Source of the DNA: Spongilla lacustris
Lineage: Eukaryota; Porifera; Demospongiae; Spongillida; Spongillidae
NCBI GenBank assembly: GCA_949361645.1
Contig: OX442415.1
Span: forward strand, 30,412,255 to 30,476,254
Length of the DNA stretch: 64,000 nt
Direction of reading: 5' to 3'
Shown here piece after piece: positions 28,760-43,249 of this stretch (position 1 is the first letter of the stretch; each line of letters opens with the position of its first letter). Position numbers and translations under genes: made by a program. Below the pieces are notes generated by a model, which was not told the origin of the DNA, did no database searches, and saw only the letters and a program-made list of their open reading frames with translations.

Positions 28760-30720
28760 ACAGATGCTGCATTGCCTCTCTGCACTGCAGCAGAAGGTTT
28801 TTGGAACAGGTATGCCCATGAGTTTGGCTCACTGGATACATCTTTGGTTAGGTGGGCCAAATCAGATAGTATTGCAGAGGTGACACCTGATGTGTAGATA
28901 GCAGTACTAGTATTTGTGTAGCATGTGAATAGTATATTAATTGTTACAAACAGGTCAGGCTATGGTTAATCCTTGTTCAGACTCATTGTACTTCGCATGC
29001 ATCCACTAGAGTACTCCACTTTTATCAGCTGTGCTTCCTCCAACCCCGATCTTTGGATATATGATCCACACAAATTCATAAGGTTCCCATAAAGCGGTCG
29101 AAAATAAAACACTAACTCTACCTCCGTTATTTGGTCACATTTCAAGGTACACAGACTCCATGCCTCTACAATAAGAAATGTGGTGCTTTGCATGCTGACA
29201 CAGTGTCAGGAAGCACTCAAGGATATCATTAAGAGCAAGCCATGTGGTCATAGCTTTGCTTTGGCCTGCAACGAGAAACAAAGCACTCTCGAAGGTAAAG
29301 AGGTTCAATTTGCATAGTATTTTACAACAAAGATTCCCCCTTCAACTCTTCAATCAAGTGGGGCCAAGTGCATATGCATGTGCACATAATATGATACATG
29401 TAGTTATCTGTGACACCACTCATGACTTGGATCTTTAATGTCATGTGTTGATTACAACTTGCAACCTTATATTGAGTTACAAGTACATATTTAGTTACTA
29501 AAAATTAAGTTTCTCTGTCCCTTGCACAACTGACCATTAACTAATGCATATAGTGTACATGTCCATCACCCGAAACAGGGAATTGTAACCGACATCAATG
29601 AAGCACTTCTCCCATCCTCCTGCTTATAGCACAGAACAGTGAACTAGCTCACTCCTTCACTTACCTTCTTTCTCTTCTTTGGAGTGAGAAAAATGGTGGA
29701 AAGGCGCTCACTACTAGAGTGTCTTAGAACTGATATCAGAGGTGCTTTTAAAAAAAATGATAAAGAACACAACATAGAAAGCAGCACATTTGGTAGTGAC
29801 TGTAGGGTTGGTAATTTATTATATGGACTAACAAAGATGCGATATAAGCAAGGCAAGGGTGATCCTGCAGGATTCAAGCATTTTCTGCACCAAGAAAATA
29901 TAAAGCCTGGTGTGATTGTGCGATATGTAGGTAATAGACTGCATGTTCTGTTGGAATATTTTTCCAATTGAAAGATAAATTATTAAATTACCTGCAAAAT
30001 ATGTGCTTCAATAATACCACTCTGAGAACATCTCTTATAAAGGACTTACAATATAATGGCATACTTATTCAGCTTAGAGTACTTGGATTAATTGGAAAGG
30101 TAATAACAGAACCTTGGATGAAGATTCTTTATTGCAATAATGAAGGTAAAAGTAATTTAGAAGTGCATGGTTTCCATCCTTAAGGAAAGTGTCAATAGAT
30201 TGTTTGCATGCAGAGAAATTGAATGAGAATGTTGAAACTCTGAAGTGCTTGCAGAGTGAGATTCCACCTCTTGAAAAGGAGCAATTCAACATCTTTATGA
30301 CTATGACATTGCAATGTGTTCTTGATGTTCTGCAAAGACAGCTTCAGCTATATCTAACTGGTGCATTATCAAACCCTTCTCATGAAATCTATCCAGAAGT
30401 CAAGGTGCTCTAATCCACAACATGCATTCAGAGCGAACCATTGCTCTAACTGACCATCAAATACGACGTGCAAGAAATGCAACTATTGGTTTTGTTGATG
30501 GCAAAGTAAAATCTAAAAGAAACAGAACTCTACAGTGGTTAGAAGAAAAGGATAAACATAGTCAAGAAAAACTGATCTCATTTGCGATAGGGAGAGCTAG
30601 ATATGCTCGACAGCAGCAGAAAGCTAATGATAATCTAAGGTTAGAAATAGAACATGCAAGGCTTATATGCATAAGTAACAGAAGCGTGATAAAACATCAA
30701 AGCCTGAAAGAACTTTAGAG
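28760..30720 (+). pseudogene. Decayed transposon-like protein gene, copy 1
   Basis: Plus-strand frames follow one another with frameshifts at about 29684-29971, 29968-30183, 30189-30413 and 30422-30718. Read in order they look like one broken protein. Recognisable stretches include KPGVIVRYVGNRLHVLLEYF, VLGLIGKVIT and RNRTLQWLEEKD, which recall an uncharacterised repetitive protein family of invertebrates; this resemblance is from memory and weak. The upstream part (28770-29440) has further broken frames. The whole block recurs at 58130-60110 with the same frameshifts, so it was dead before duplication. No catalytic motif of a known transposase is visible. Confidence 0.55.
29600..29735 (+). 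pseudogene. Extra copy of the nischarin last-exon region
   Basis: Sequence from CTTCTCCCATCCTCCTGCTT to GTGTCTTAGAAC repeats 28417-28545, including the possible acceptor TTATAG and the frame for AQNSEL. It then runs straight into the transposon-like frame at 29735. The same module recurs at 57790-57915 and 58985-59110. Confidence 0.7.
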
Positions 30721-31149
30721 ATGTAATGTGTAATGTAAATGAAACTTTTCCTGACCTTGAGTCTGGGATAGCAGAAGTAGTGAACATTAGATAAGTGTTA
30801 GCTGATATTGTGCATGCATGATGACCTAGTTATGCATTGATATTATAGTGTAGCGGAAATTCCAGTAAGTATTTATTTTCATTTCACAAACGTGTATTCT
30901 GTGGATAAGTCTATAATTTAATGTTCTGATTTGAAAGTTTCGAATTAAAATGTTAAAAGACTATAAAGATATGATAATTTGAAGATCGGCGTCATAGCGA
31001 TCACAGTTTTTCTGATTTTACCGCATTGGTCGCTATACATTCACTTTTCGGTACTTAACGATCCGTTTCTCCAGTTAGGAAAAAGCTACAGAAAACATAA
31101 AAGCAGTTTTGTAAACCATAAAATATGCTCGCGTGAACGTAAGTTTGAA

Positions 31150-31585
31150 TTTTTTTTGTCAAGTGCCTACATACGAGGCATGCGGGCGGGCGGTTCATTT
31201 TCATTATTCATTTAAACAGAAACCACAACCTACACGTTATGCAACGCCGGTCTTAAAAAAAGGTTGCCCTCACCCAGTAAAAAGTTAAACGAAACTAAAG
31301 AAGCTCTTTACGGAAGGATGCTCAACAGCTCACACGCCCACTACAAGATTCAATGCGAAGCACAGACATGTAACGGAACGTGACGTCACGTCATGTAATC
31401 CGTTTCTTCCAATCCTATTATCTAAGGTGGTGCCCACTTCCGCTTTAACTAAATCTATCCAGGACTCTATAGATGCGCTTGGAAGACGTGATCGAATAGA
31501 ATCTACTAAAAAATCGCGAAAGGAGTGTTCTGCATCAATATTCCAAGGATTTTTCTAGACGAACACGCAACAGATACGTTCAAGA
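31150..31585. mobile_element. Dispersed TIR-element family, partial copy
   Basis: Shares GGCATGCGGGCGGGCGGTTC, AGCTCTTTACGGAAGGATGC and ACGTGACGTCACGTCATGTA with copies at 34440-35000, 43380-43800 (inverted), 60560-61010 and, in part, 7616-7770. Non-coding. Confidence 0.75.
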
Positions 31586-32173
31586 TAAATCAGATAGTAT
31601 TGCAGAGGCGACACCTGATGTGTAGTTAGCAGTACTAGTATTTGTGTAGCATGTGCATAGTGATTTGAGTAGATTATTGTTACAAACAGGTCAGGCTATG
31701 GTTAATCCTTGTTCAGACTCATTGTACTGCGCATGCATCCACTAGAGTACTCCACTTTTATCAGCTGTGCTTCCTCCAATGCTGATCTTTGGATATATGA
31801 TCCACACAAATTCATAAGGTTCCCATAAAGCGGTCGAAAATAAAACACTAACTCTCCCTCCGTTATTTGGTCACATTTCAAGGTACACAGACTCCATGCC
31901 TCTACAATATGAAATGTGGTGCTTTGCATGCTGACACAGTGTCAGGAAGACTCAATGATATCATTAAGAGCAAGCCATGTGGTCAAAGCTTTGCTTTGGC
32001 CTGCAACGAGAAACAAAGCACTCTCGAAGCGAAAGAGGTTCAATTTGCATAGTATTTTACAACAAAGGTTCCACCTTCAATTCTTCAATCAAGTGGGGCC
32101 AAGTGCATATGCATGTGCACATAATATGATACATGTAATTATCTGTGACACCACTCATGATTTGAATCTTTAA

Positions 32174-33486
32174 CCTTTAATCTCCAGCCGTCCTTGATAA
32201 AGGACGATCGTCCTTTATCAAGGACGGCAAACTAAGCTTCGGAATACAACTAACGCTTACTGAAAAAATTCTAACAATACTCCGGCTGATTTAGATAAGC
32301 GCGTGCTACTTGGGAATGGTCTTTGTTCGTTATCTTTCATCTTGCGTCACGAGATAAAAGCTTTCAAACGTTGCGAACTTATTAATTTGCGGGTAACACG
32401 GCGAAAATGGGGAAGAACTTTGTTGTCGGTGATGCCGTGGTAGGAAAGATAAAAAAGAACCAGAATCGTTCTGGAAGTATTGTGGAGGTCATAGGGGCAG
32501 GTCACAAGTGTAGGATACGGGTGAAGTGGTCGGACGGCACAACAACGGAGGAAACAGTTCGGGGTATCGATAAAGAAGGCGTGGTTGAGGAGAATCAGCG
32601 ATGCAGAAAGCGGAAGAACTGCGATCTCGATAAAGATGTTGAAGAAGGTGGTTCTGAAATCTCTTCTAGTGATGTGGAAAGTGATAAAGACCTGATTTTT
32701 TTTTCATCATATTTGTAACACAACATGCATTCAATTCATCAATCAATTTGTTATCCGTAATGGCGAGAGATCTATTTTTGCAATTTTCTGTGATGGGAAA
32801 GGGTTAAATCCATTTTTGTTTACACAAACATGTTGGTTACCATTGGTTTTATTGAAATTAAATAATAGTTATTAAAAATTGAAAGTTTCATATTCATATT
32901 ACCAATAAACACATAAATAATTTGTTCAATAAAACCACAATATATGAATGGTTAATTAACTTCAGTAAAAAGTACTAACTAAAGGATTAGGGATTGCTTT
33001 GTCATTCATAAAAATTCTCCTCCGAAATGCTAATTTTGCTTGTCATGTAAATGGTATCATTCATAGATTTCACTCAAACCACATTCATTCATCTCATCAA
33101 ACATAAGGATTGGAGAAAAGAGTATGGCATATATCATGAATACAGTTATAGGGCAGTGTTACACTAATGTAGAAACGTGTTCCCTAGTAAAAAAGCAAAT
33201 ATGGGTGTGAAGTTGCATGTAAAAAAAGTAACCGATTCACTTTCTTCACTTTTTTCGCTTATTTTGCATTAAACTCATTTGGCTGCGGATTTATTATAAA
33301 ATAAATAAAACTTTTTTAAAGTGCTTTTTTCAACTAACATTCATTCAATATGATTGGAGATCATAACAAAATATAAATTTTAAAAATACAATGTTATTTC
33401 AATTAATTAAAAAGCTTTCATGTGGTGGTCCTTTATCAAGGACCATTGTGGTCCTTGATAAAGGACCACTGCCTGGAGATTAAAGG
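32174..33486 (+). mobile_element. piggyBac-like non-autonomous element
   Basis: A 1,313-bp insertion flanked by TTAA on both sides (32170-32173 and 33487-33490). Terminal inverted repeats start CCTTTAATCTCCAG. Subterminal palindromes at both ends contain GTCCTTGATAAAGGAC. TTAA duplication and a 5'-CC start are the signature of the piggyBac superfamily. The uninterrupted target (ATCTTTAATGTCATG) is preserved in the related copy near 29430. Confidence 0.85.
32407..32718 (+). CDS. Small protein encoded in the piggyBac-like element
   Basis: A 103-residue frame starting at an ATG with good context (GCGAAAATGG). The first half (GDAVVGKIKKNQNRSGSIVE and the following RVKWSDGT) reads like a small beta-barrel of the Tudor/chromo/KOW type. 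The second half is charged (RKRKNCDLDKDVEEG) and acidic, like the N-terminus of some piggyBac transposases. No DDD catalytic domain follows, so it may be the 5' remnant of a transposase gene. The function is not known, and the fold comparison is an impression from the sequence. Confidence 0.4.
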   Translation: MGKNFVVGDAVVGKIKKNQNRSGSIVEVIGAGHKCRIRVKWSDGTTTEETVRGIDKEGVVEENQRCRKRKNCDLDKDVEEGGSEISSSDVESDKDLIFFSSYL

Positions 33487-33600
33487 TTAAAGTCATGTGT
33501 TGGTTACAACTTGCACCCTTATATTAAGTTACAAGGACATATTTGGTTACTAAAAATTAAGTTTCTCAGTCCCTTGCACAACTGACCATTAACTAATTTG

Positions 33601-34317
33601 TTTAGGAAGTAAACAATGCTTCATGTTTTGATGAAGGGCAAATGGTGGTGCACCCCAGGGGGGGGAGGGGGGGGGGGGGGGGCCTTCCTGCTTAGATAGG
33701 GTATGGGAAGCATATAGTATGTTGAAAGGGCTCTTTGTCTAAGCTTAGGGTTAGCAGGTCAAGCCTGCCTCTCCGTCTGCAACCCTCCCCTCTAAACAAA
33801 CTATCCCCAAACTTGATTGTCTCTTCCAGGTATTGTATGCTGCTATATACATGCATGACAAGGGTTGCATACTGCATTATGTGATTTGTTCTGGCAGTAT
33901 GCAATATCACAGAATGAGCATGCATACAACATTAAGGATGCATGAATACGTGTTCTGTGCTAAGACTTGGGGCAGTGAGAGATCATTTTGCATCCATATT
34001 GTTGTGAGATCTTTCAAGAGGGCCCAAGCCCCAAAACAAAGGTTCAAAAAGCAAAATGGATTGGCTGAAGAATTATATTACCTTGAGCATACCAGTGAGC
34101 TGCCTTGTAGATATTGTAGTCTGCTCTCATATCTATGGTTATGGTGGGGTTGAGGAAGAACAGTATTGCCACACAAGTGTGATCAGCAACATATCTAAGC
34201 ACACCTGGCACTTGGAAGCAGCACTTAGGAGTGTGAACCCTGGTTCACATGGTAACAGCTTTGATCACATGCACCTCACACAGGATGGATGCCCAACATG
34301 TTCCATGATCACAGGTT
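33601..34317. other. No recognised feature
   Basis: Contains a G-rich run at 33656-33682 and short open frames without motifs. I see no gene or repeat family here. Confidence 0.4.
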
Positions 34318-34440
34318 TTTAACAAAATTCACAGTTGAATTTCTCACCCTCAATGTCGTTATCAACCTGGGACTGGGTTAGTCTCGTACCCAGACCCTCA
34401 TTCCCACAGCTGCGGATGGATTACATCACCGCTAGGCATA
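34318..34440. mobile_element. Fragments of two MITE families
   Basis: 34318-34375 matches the interior of the MITE at 45833-46027 (TTAACAAAATTCACAGTTGA). It is followed at 34379-34440 by one end of the Mutator-like MITE seen whole at 38234-38839 (TAGTCTCGTACCCAGACCC). Confidence 0.65.
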
Positions 34441-35000
34441 CATTTTGCATCCATTGTTTTTCATTATTCATTTATACATGTATTAAACAGAAACCACAAC
34501 CTACACGTTATGCAACGCCGGTCTTAAAAAAAGGTTGCCCTCACCCAGTAAAAAGTTAAACGAAACTAAAGAAGCTCTTTACGGAAGGATGCTCAACAGC
34601 TCACACGCCCACTACAAGATTCAATGCGAAGCACAGACATGTAACGGAACGTGACGTCACGTCATGTAATCCGTTTCTTCCTATCCTATTATCTATGGTG
34701 GTGCCCACCTCCGCTTTAACTAAATCTATCCAGGACTCTATAGATGTGCTTGAAAGACGTGATCGAATAGAACCTACTAAAAAATCGCGAAAGGAGTGTT
34801 CTGCATCAATATTCCAAGGATTTTTCTAGACGAACACGCAACAGATACGTTCAAGATAGCATTTTTTTATGTCTATGATTAGAATAATGATTTTACCGGA
34901 CACGTGATCTAATAATGAATGGAAACATGCGGTACCAAATAACGGTGCGGGTGGGAAATGGGAAATAACTCAAACAAGGAATCTTATTGTAGTGGCCTTA
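34441..35000. mobile_element. Dispersed TIR-element family, right-hand part
   Basis: Matches 60600-61010 and, inverted, 43240-43790. It ends near 35000 in a copy of the terminus AATCTTAT..GTGGCCT, equivalent to the TIR at 43250 and 44684. Confidence 0.7.
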
Positions 35001-35443
35001 GTTGTAATTGTTCGCACAGGTTTTTTTCACTGCTATTTCATAATTTGAGACAGTAATCAAGATCCCGGCTCAGTATTAAATTTGTTAATATTAGCTAGGG
35101 TTGGACTTTCAGCATGGCCTGGCAGGTCGGGATCTCACAAGGCGGGGAAGTAGATTGTCACACCAACATTTTTTAATGTCTATGATTAAAATAATGGATG
35201 TTACGTGACACGGGGTCTAATAATGAATGAAAACGTGCGGTACCAAATAATGGTGCGGGCGGGAAATGGGAAACTGAAAAGGAATCTTATTTTAGAGGCC
35301 TTACACTGACGTGGCGATTACTACTTGTATGTAATAGAGAAAAAAACGCTCACTGAGCAGTGGTTAACCGTTAACTCACTAACCGAAACTTTCTCATTCG
35401 CCTTTCTCTGAACATATATTTCTCCTATTAAATATTCTCATAA
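35001..35443. repeat. Duplicated non-coding block (with 44690-45097)
   Basis: Shares long stretches such as CAAGGCGGGGAAGTAGATTG with 44690-45097 in the same orientation. It stops at CTCATAA (35437-35443), where the sister copy continues directly into the sequence found here at 37861. Confidence 0.75.
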
Positions 35444-35530
35444 CGTGTGTGTATGTACATAACTGGATGAACATATACTTGAAATTGCACAAATACAGCT
35501 GGCCAAGGGTAAGTACATGCATGCTCCTTG

Positions 35531-37268
35531 CTAGCAGTAGTATGATTTGTAGTAGATAAGCAGAGGATAAACCAAAGCTGTAGTAGCAGAAGTAGTATTA
35601 GTATAAGTCGAAGGTGCTGGTGCATGCAGCTCTAGTGGAACGTTTTGAGTGAGTGGAGAGTAGCTGGCACTGCTGCTTCTGAATACACCTTTGTGGGCTC
35701 CCAATCTAATAATAAATGCCAGCCCTACTGCATAGAATACAACTGAAAGTATGTTAAGGGCCAACGCAGCTCTGTCTTTCTGTTGGGCAGAGACAGTCCT
35801 TCCTGCAGCGGCATCATCCTTAGCCTGGGGAGGAGGCAGCGCAGTACTTATGCATTATTATGCTTTTACACCGCACCAAATATCAGCTATGCTTGTCTAA
35901 ATGTGTATTTATTATCTACAGTATATATTGAAATCGCAAACAGTAAAATTAATTTCTTCTTTCATCTTCGTAAGAATCAACATTGCTTCTGGCATGTAAT
36001 GATGACAAACAATGGCTAAATTCCTGTGCATGTAACATGAGCTTACACTACTAGCTATGGCTGCAGCCATTACTGTGCACACCAGGGTCCACAATCCTCC
36101 AAAGAAGCAGCAAATAACATTGATTGTACCGGAAAGGGTGTGGTAGTAGTCTCCATTATTGTTGTGAACCACCGTTGTTGTAGCTACGGTGGGCTGGGCG
36201 TTGACATTTGTTGATGCCTGCAGCATAACGCACATACATTATAATACAAAACAATGCCCTTTACTGATGTTTGCATGCAGACATGCACTGCATGGGTAAA
36301 TCATATTTAGACTGTTAAATTAATTTCACATTCTAATACACACCTGTTGTTGAGGAATTAGGGTAGTCAGCCTTGGTGTATACTGTGGTGTGGGAATAGA
36401 TCCTAAGTTAAAAGCATTTGGGTATTGATTGAGATCGAAATTTTCCGGTGGATGGACCTTGTAGGGATGCATAGTCTGGTGGAGGGTAACTCTGGAATTG
36501 GCCTGCGATGGCGTACTCTGGTGGAGGTCCCTGTGGAGGTAAGATAGATGGCTGCCCCACATGTTGAGGTGAGCATGATTGTGTGTGTCCTTGTAGAAAT
36601 ATAAGCAGGTATGAACATAAAACTTGAATTACCAAAACATCAGTGTTAACATATTTAATTTGACATACATGCAATCAGTGAACGGGCTTTATTTTTAGCA
36701 TGCCAGCTTGAGCAGTTAGTTACTTAGAAGAATAGGGTTTATATCATTGGTTTTGAGAGCCCTACAGCGGAAATACCACGAAGCCATCTACATGTACATG
36801 CACATGCTGACATGCATGTACATGTATATGGTCATGTCCCAAAAACACTTTGTGATGGCGGTCCTCAGCTGTGTCTGTGGCAGTCACAAAACACTTTGTA
36901 ACTGTCAACATCTAGTTACATGCCATTGACGCTAACATCATTTGCTTAGAGCACAAACGCGCTTGAGTTACTAGCTGAAAAAATTGTGTTGCATGCTTTT
37001 GAATCATACTGTAACAGCATGCACCGATTACGATTTAATATTAAGCAAAGTGTGCGTTTATAGTACTGTATTCATTTCCTGTGAGTTGTTAATTCCTTTC
37101 CTAATCAGCTGTATGTAAGTGCGCTTGAAAAAAGTGAAACAGATCTAGACACATCGACTAACACATCACTTATACCTAATACTGCGATTTCGTGGGGGAT
37201 TCTTTCACGCGGGATGCATACTGGTATATAATAGCCCTCTTTCGCTTACCTGTAGCTGCATCCATCAT
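35531..37268 (-). CDS. CD225/dispanin-family membrane protein (IFITM-like)
   Basis: Five minus-strand exons join in phase: 37268-37250, 36589-36458, 36402-36344, 36217-36047 and 35824-35531, predicting 224 aa. The cytosolic N-terminal part is rich in Pro, Gln and Tyr (ILPPQGPPPEYA, YPPPDYASLQG). A first hydrophobic segment (NVICCFFGGLWTLVCTVMAA) is followed by a short loop with AKDDAAAGRTVSAQQKDRAA and a second membrane segment (LALNILSVVFYAVGLAFII). This order, with the small-residue loop, is the CD225 pattern; family members act in membrane trafficking and, in vertebrate IFITMs, in restricting membrane fusion. The 19-nt first exon and the 55-bp intron (36403-36457, donor GTCCAT) are the weak points. 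The gene lies in a block that seems to be an insertion. Confidence 0.65.
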
Positions 37269-37349
37269 TGCTAAGACATATCGTGCGCATGCGTATTGGA
37301 TGTTTCGAGAAGAACAAGCTAAGGGTCACATACATGTATGCATGGCCTT

Positions 37350-37620
37350 CCCACTGTTGGTATCCTGTGTCTAACATGATAAAAACTATTATTACTAGAG
37401 GTTGTTACATTGAGGAACATTGAATCCTGCACGTGATGTTCAATGTGTGTTATATGTTGAGGATATGTGCCGGGGAGCTGTACGCGTACGAGAGGGATGA
37501 CCTCCCCCTGGTCACCATGTTTGCCAGCACCAACTCCAAGAGTGTTGGTGAGGTGCAGGCAGAGATAGATCAGGATATTCAATATAATTATCATATTAGT
37601 ATTACAGTACTGCTATACCC
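37350..37620 (+). other. Orphan exon-like sequence
   Basis: The stretch 37460-37570 has a codon-like composition and encodes AGELYAYERDDLPLVTMFAS in the plus frame, unlike the AT-rich surroundings. No splice partner or homologue is recognised. It may be a captured exon fragment. Confidence 0.25.
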
Positions 37621-37860
37621 ATATCTCATGCATACCGTTCATGAACCATTTCTATTATACGTGCATGCCAAACTTCTATAGCATAAGTAATGACCGCGTC
37701 CGTGACCGTATTAGTAAAATTTTGACGGCTGACGGCCAGCCGTGAACGTGACCGGATTGAAATCATACGGTCCATCTTTGACCGTGAACGTGACCGTTTA
37801 TATCCAGACGGCCAGCCGTGAACGTGACCGGATTGTTAAAAGCTGGCCGCGGCATCACTG

Positions 37861-38125
37861 CTCATAAGCAATGCATCAGCCTTCGATTTGGGGTAAATTC
37901 CCTGTTGCCTTGTGTAGATGTGCCTGCTCCAGCAGATCATCTTCTGACTCTGCATGAAAATGAAATGCTACGCTCAACATGTTAACCACGTAAACATAAG
38001 TAGGACCAAAAATTGTCACGTGACTCTGAGACTAAATAGGCAACTTAATTTTGTCCGCCGATCCGTTTTGAGCAATCCGTTTTGGTGAGGGCGGACCGTA
38101 ATTGGACCAAATTATTCCTAACATT
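37861..38125. repeat. Duplicated block (with 45091-45360)
   Basis: Shares GCAATGCATCAGCCTTCGAT and the following 250 bp with 45091-45360, apart from small indels. Non-coding. Confidence 0.75.
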
Positions 38126-38162
38126 GCCCGTAGAGTTGCGCTTGCGCAGTCTTTCCTTAAAA

Positions 38163-39632
38163 GGAAGAGGCGCTGAGGTTTGTTCATTCTGAGCAGTTGT
38201 TCGTTGATAGGTGGTTGGTAGGTAGAAGCTATATAGTCTCGTACCCAGACCCAACGTACGTAAGCATTATCGCTTACAGTATAATGCAACGACATAGGGT
38301 CTGGTAAACAGCATCTGCAAAAAAAAGCGTACAATCAGAATGCAGAGCACCCGTGACGTCACAATCAGGGTGCAATCTGTTAATAAATTGCATGGTTATC
38401 TAAACAGTAAAGACAACGGTACTGTGTATTTCGCTTACCAAAGATCCTAAGCGAAACGAACCAAAGGAGGGAGTAAAAATGGCTGAGCTACACCGCCATA
38501 CATGTACTTTCAACAAACTACAAACTGTTTGTAAGCGCGCGCATGACCCACGTTAACTCAAGTTAAACGAAGGTCGTTACGTGCTGCTGCCTGGTTGTTG
38601 GCTTCCGTAACGAGTCTTACTGCCACGTTGTGTTTGACAGTATGGCGGCGAAGCTCCGCCCTTTTTTACTCCCTTGTTGCTATTAACTAACTCCATTAAT
38701 GAGACTTACACCCATTACGTCACTATTGGCGCGAATCTGCCTAGAACGACTTTTGTTAGGCTGTTTACCAGACCCATTTCTCGCGTAGCGGTGATGTAAT
38801 CCATCCGCTACTGCGAGTGTGGGTCTGGGTACGAGACTAGAAGCTATAATAGTGTATTTTGTAGACGCTTGTTTTGTGTCGTTTTGTCGGTGGAAATTGT
38901 GAGGTGAGCGTTTATGGGATAGTTTTTAGCGTATTTGTGACTAGGCCTAGCTTAGGCCTTTGGTACACCTACCAAGCCTTTTGGTTTTAAACTGGCAAAA
39001 GGAGCTAGTACTGCGTTTATGCGTTTGTTTGGGTAGTGCTGGGAGAGTAGTTTTTGATATTTTGCGTAGAGGTAGGCCTATTGTGGTGGTGGAGGTCCCC
39101 GCAGCTACCCAAGGTGTGTGGGAGGGCAGTAGTGGTGTGCGCGTGTTAACGTTATAGCTGTATGTGCATATCTAGAGAAGCCAACAGGACTACGCCTTCT
39201 TTTCCACCTAGTGAAGTTATCTAGGTGTGTGCGAAGGAACACACACGCAAACGTCCTAGGTTGACGTTATTTCACATACTAACATAGCCAAGGATACATG
39301 TAGTCTAGCACAGCCTCGCCATTAGCTTAAAAATCGCTTCCCATTAGCCTGAGGTAGCCAGCCTCGCCATTAGGCATAGCTAGAGAGCCTCGTGGTGCGA
39401 GGTAGCCAATATGGCCAAGTGCTCGAAATGCTCTGTTTGGAATGTCCCCCGTTGGGCCATAAGAGGCCTCCTTACCTGTAGCCATGAAGCAGGTAGCCGT
39501 TGGTAGTGTGCGATGTAGTAAAGAGAAGCGTGAAGTGTGTGTGGTGTGGACCTGTTGTGCGTACGAGCTAGCTAGGTCCCCAAACGAAGGTGGTGCTGTC
39601 TGTGAATTAACTATTTTCTTTAGAACATAAAA
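38163..39632 (+). promoter_or_regulatory. 5' region of copy A (promoter, non-coding exon, 5' UTR intron)
   Basis: Collinear with 47963-48833 upstream of copy B. A conserved donor GTGAG/GTGAGC (exon end 38903) and a conserved acceptor TTTCTTTAG (39623), nine bases before the ATG, suggest a 5' UTR intron. The duplication is interrupted by a MITE at 38234-38839, which must lie at or above the transcription start. The core promoter cannot be placed. Confidence 0.55.
38234..38839. mobile_element. Mutator-like MITE with 9-bp target duplication
   Basis: A 606-bp element with terminal inverted repeats TAGTCTCGTACCCAGACCCA and its complement. It is flanked by the 9-bp direct repeat GAAGCTATA (38225-38233 and 38840-38848). 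The sister locus near 48028 has a single GAAGCTATA and no element. A 9-bp duplication is typical of the MULE superfamily. There is no coding frame. Confidence 0.85.
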
Positions 39633-42763
<3,131 letters not shown>

Positions 42764-43245
42764 ATGCATATTAAAACCGACCAGGCTTGCAACCTCCTAG
42801 TTAATTCCTTTCTATGAATAGCGTTCTCTAATATGCTTGATGGTCTTTTTAATGCCCAGCTGACCAGATGTTGGATCTGAATGGCAGGAATGGAGTATCC
42901 TCTTATTTTCAACAGCATCAGTTATCAATCGAACTTCCTAAAACAGAGATACATGAAGCAGCAGTTAAAATCAAAATTCTACTACTCAAACATTATGTAT
43001 GAGGGAAATAAAGAAAGGATATTACCAACGATATTACTAGCGATTCCCGGATTTTTTTTTCTTCTTCCCCCCCCCCCCCCCCCCCCCCCCGGTAATGTAT
43101 TACATTACGAACAAATTACGGACAAAATGCAGGAATCGTCGGCGATATCGCCGATATCGCCACGTGAGTGCCGGGCCTTACTGTATGGGGTTAAAACAAC
43201 TCTAATCCCAGTACGCTCCTTTGTTAGCAACATGTAAAGCTGCAT
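42764..43245. other. No recognised gene
   Basis: Sequence downstream of the break in copy A, with a poly-C run at 43070-43090. No motif is identified. Confidence 0.4.
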
Positions 43246-43249
43246 ATAT

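Larger units (their letters stand above)
31587..33600 (+). pseudogene. Third partial copy of the relic, split by a piggyBac-like insertion
   Basis: 31587-32173 repeats 28860-29435, and 33487-33600 repeats 29436-29545. Between them lies the element at 32174-33486. The copy encodes no intact frame. Confidence 0.75.
35444..37860. mobile_element. Inserted block carrying the CD225-like gene; right end is a hAT-type terminus
   Basis: The flanks CTCATAA (35437-35443) and CTCATAAG (37861-37868) are adjacent in the sister locus at about 45091, which reads as an empty site. The right 240 bp (about 37620-37860, ending GCTGGCCGCGGCATCACTG) matches the terminus of the hAT element at 43804. The left end does not show the expected complementary terminus. 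The block is therefore either a gene-carrying hAT derivative that lost one end, or the sister locus suffered a deletion. Confidence 0.5.

Noticed and set aside
38960..39157. Small conserved protein in the 5' region (also 48146-48343)
   Set aside because: Equal length in both copies only reflects the recent duplication; it has no ATG start and lies in the presumed 5' UTR intron.
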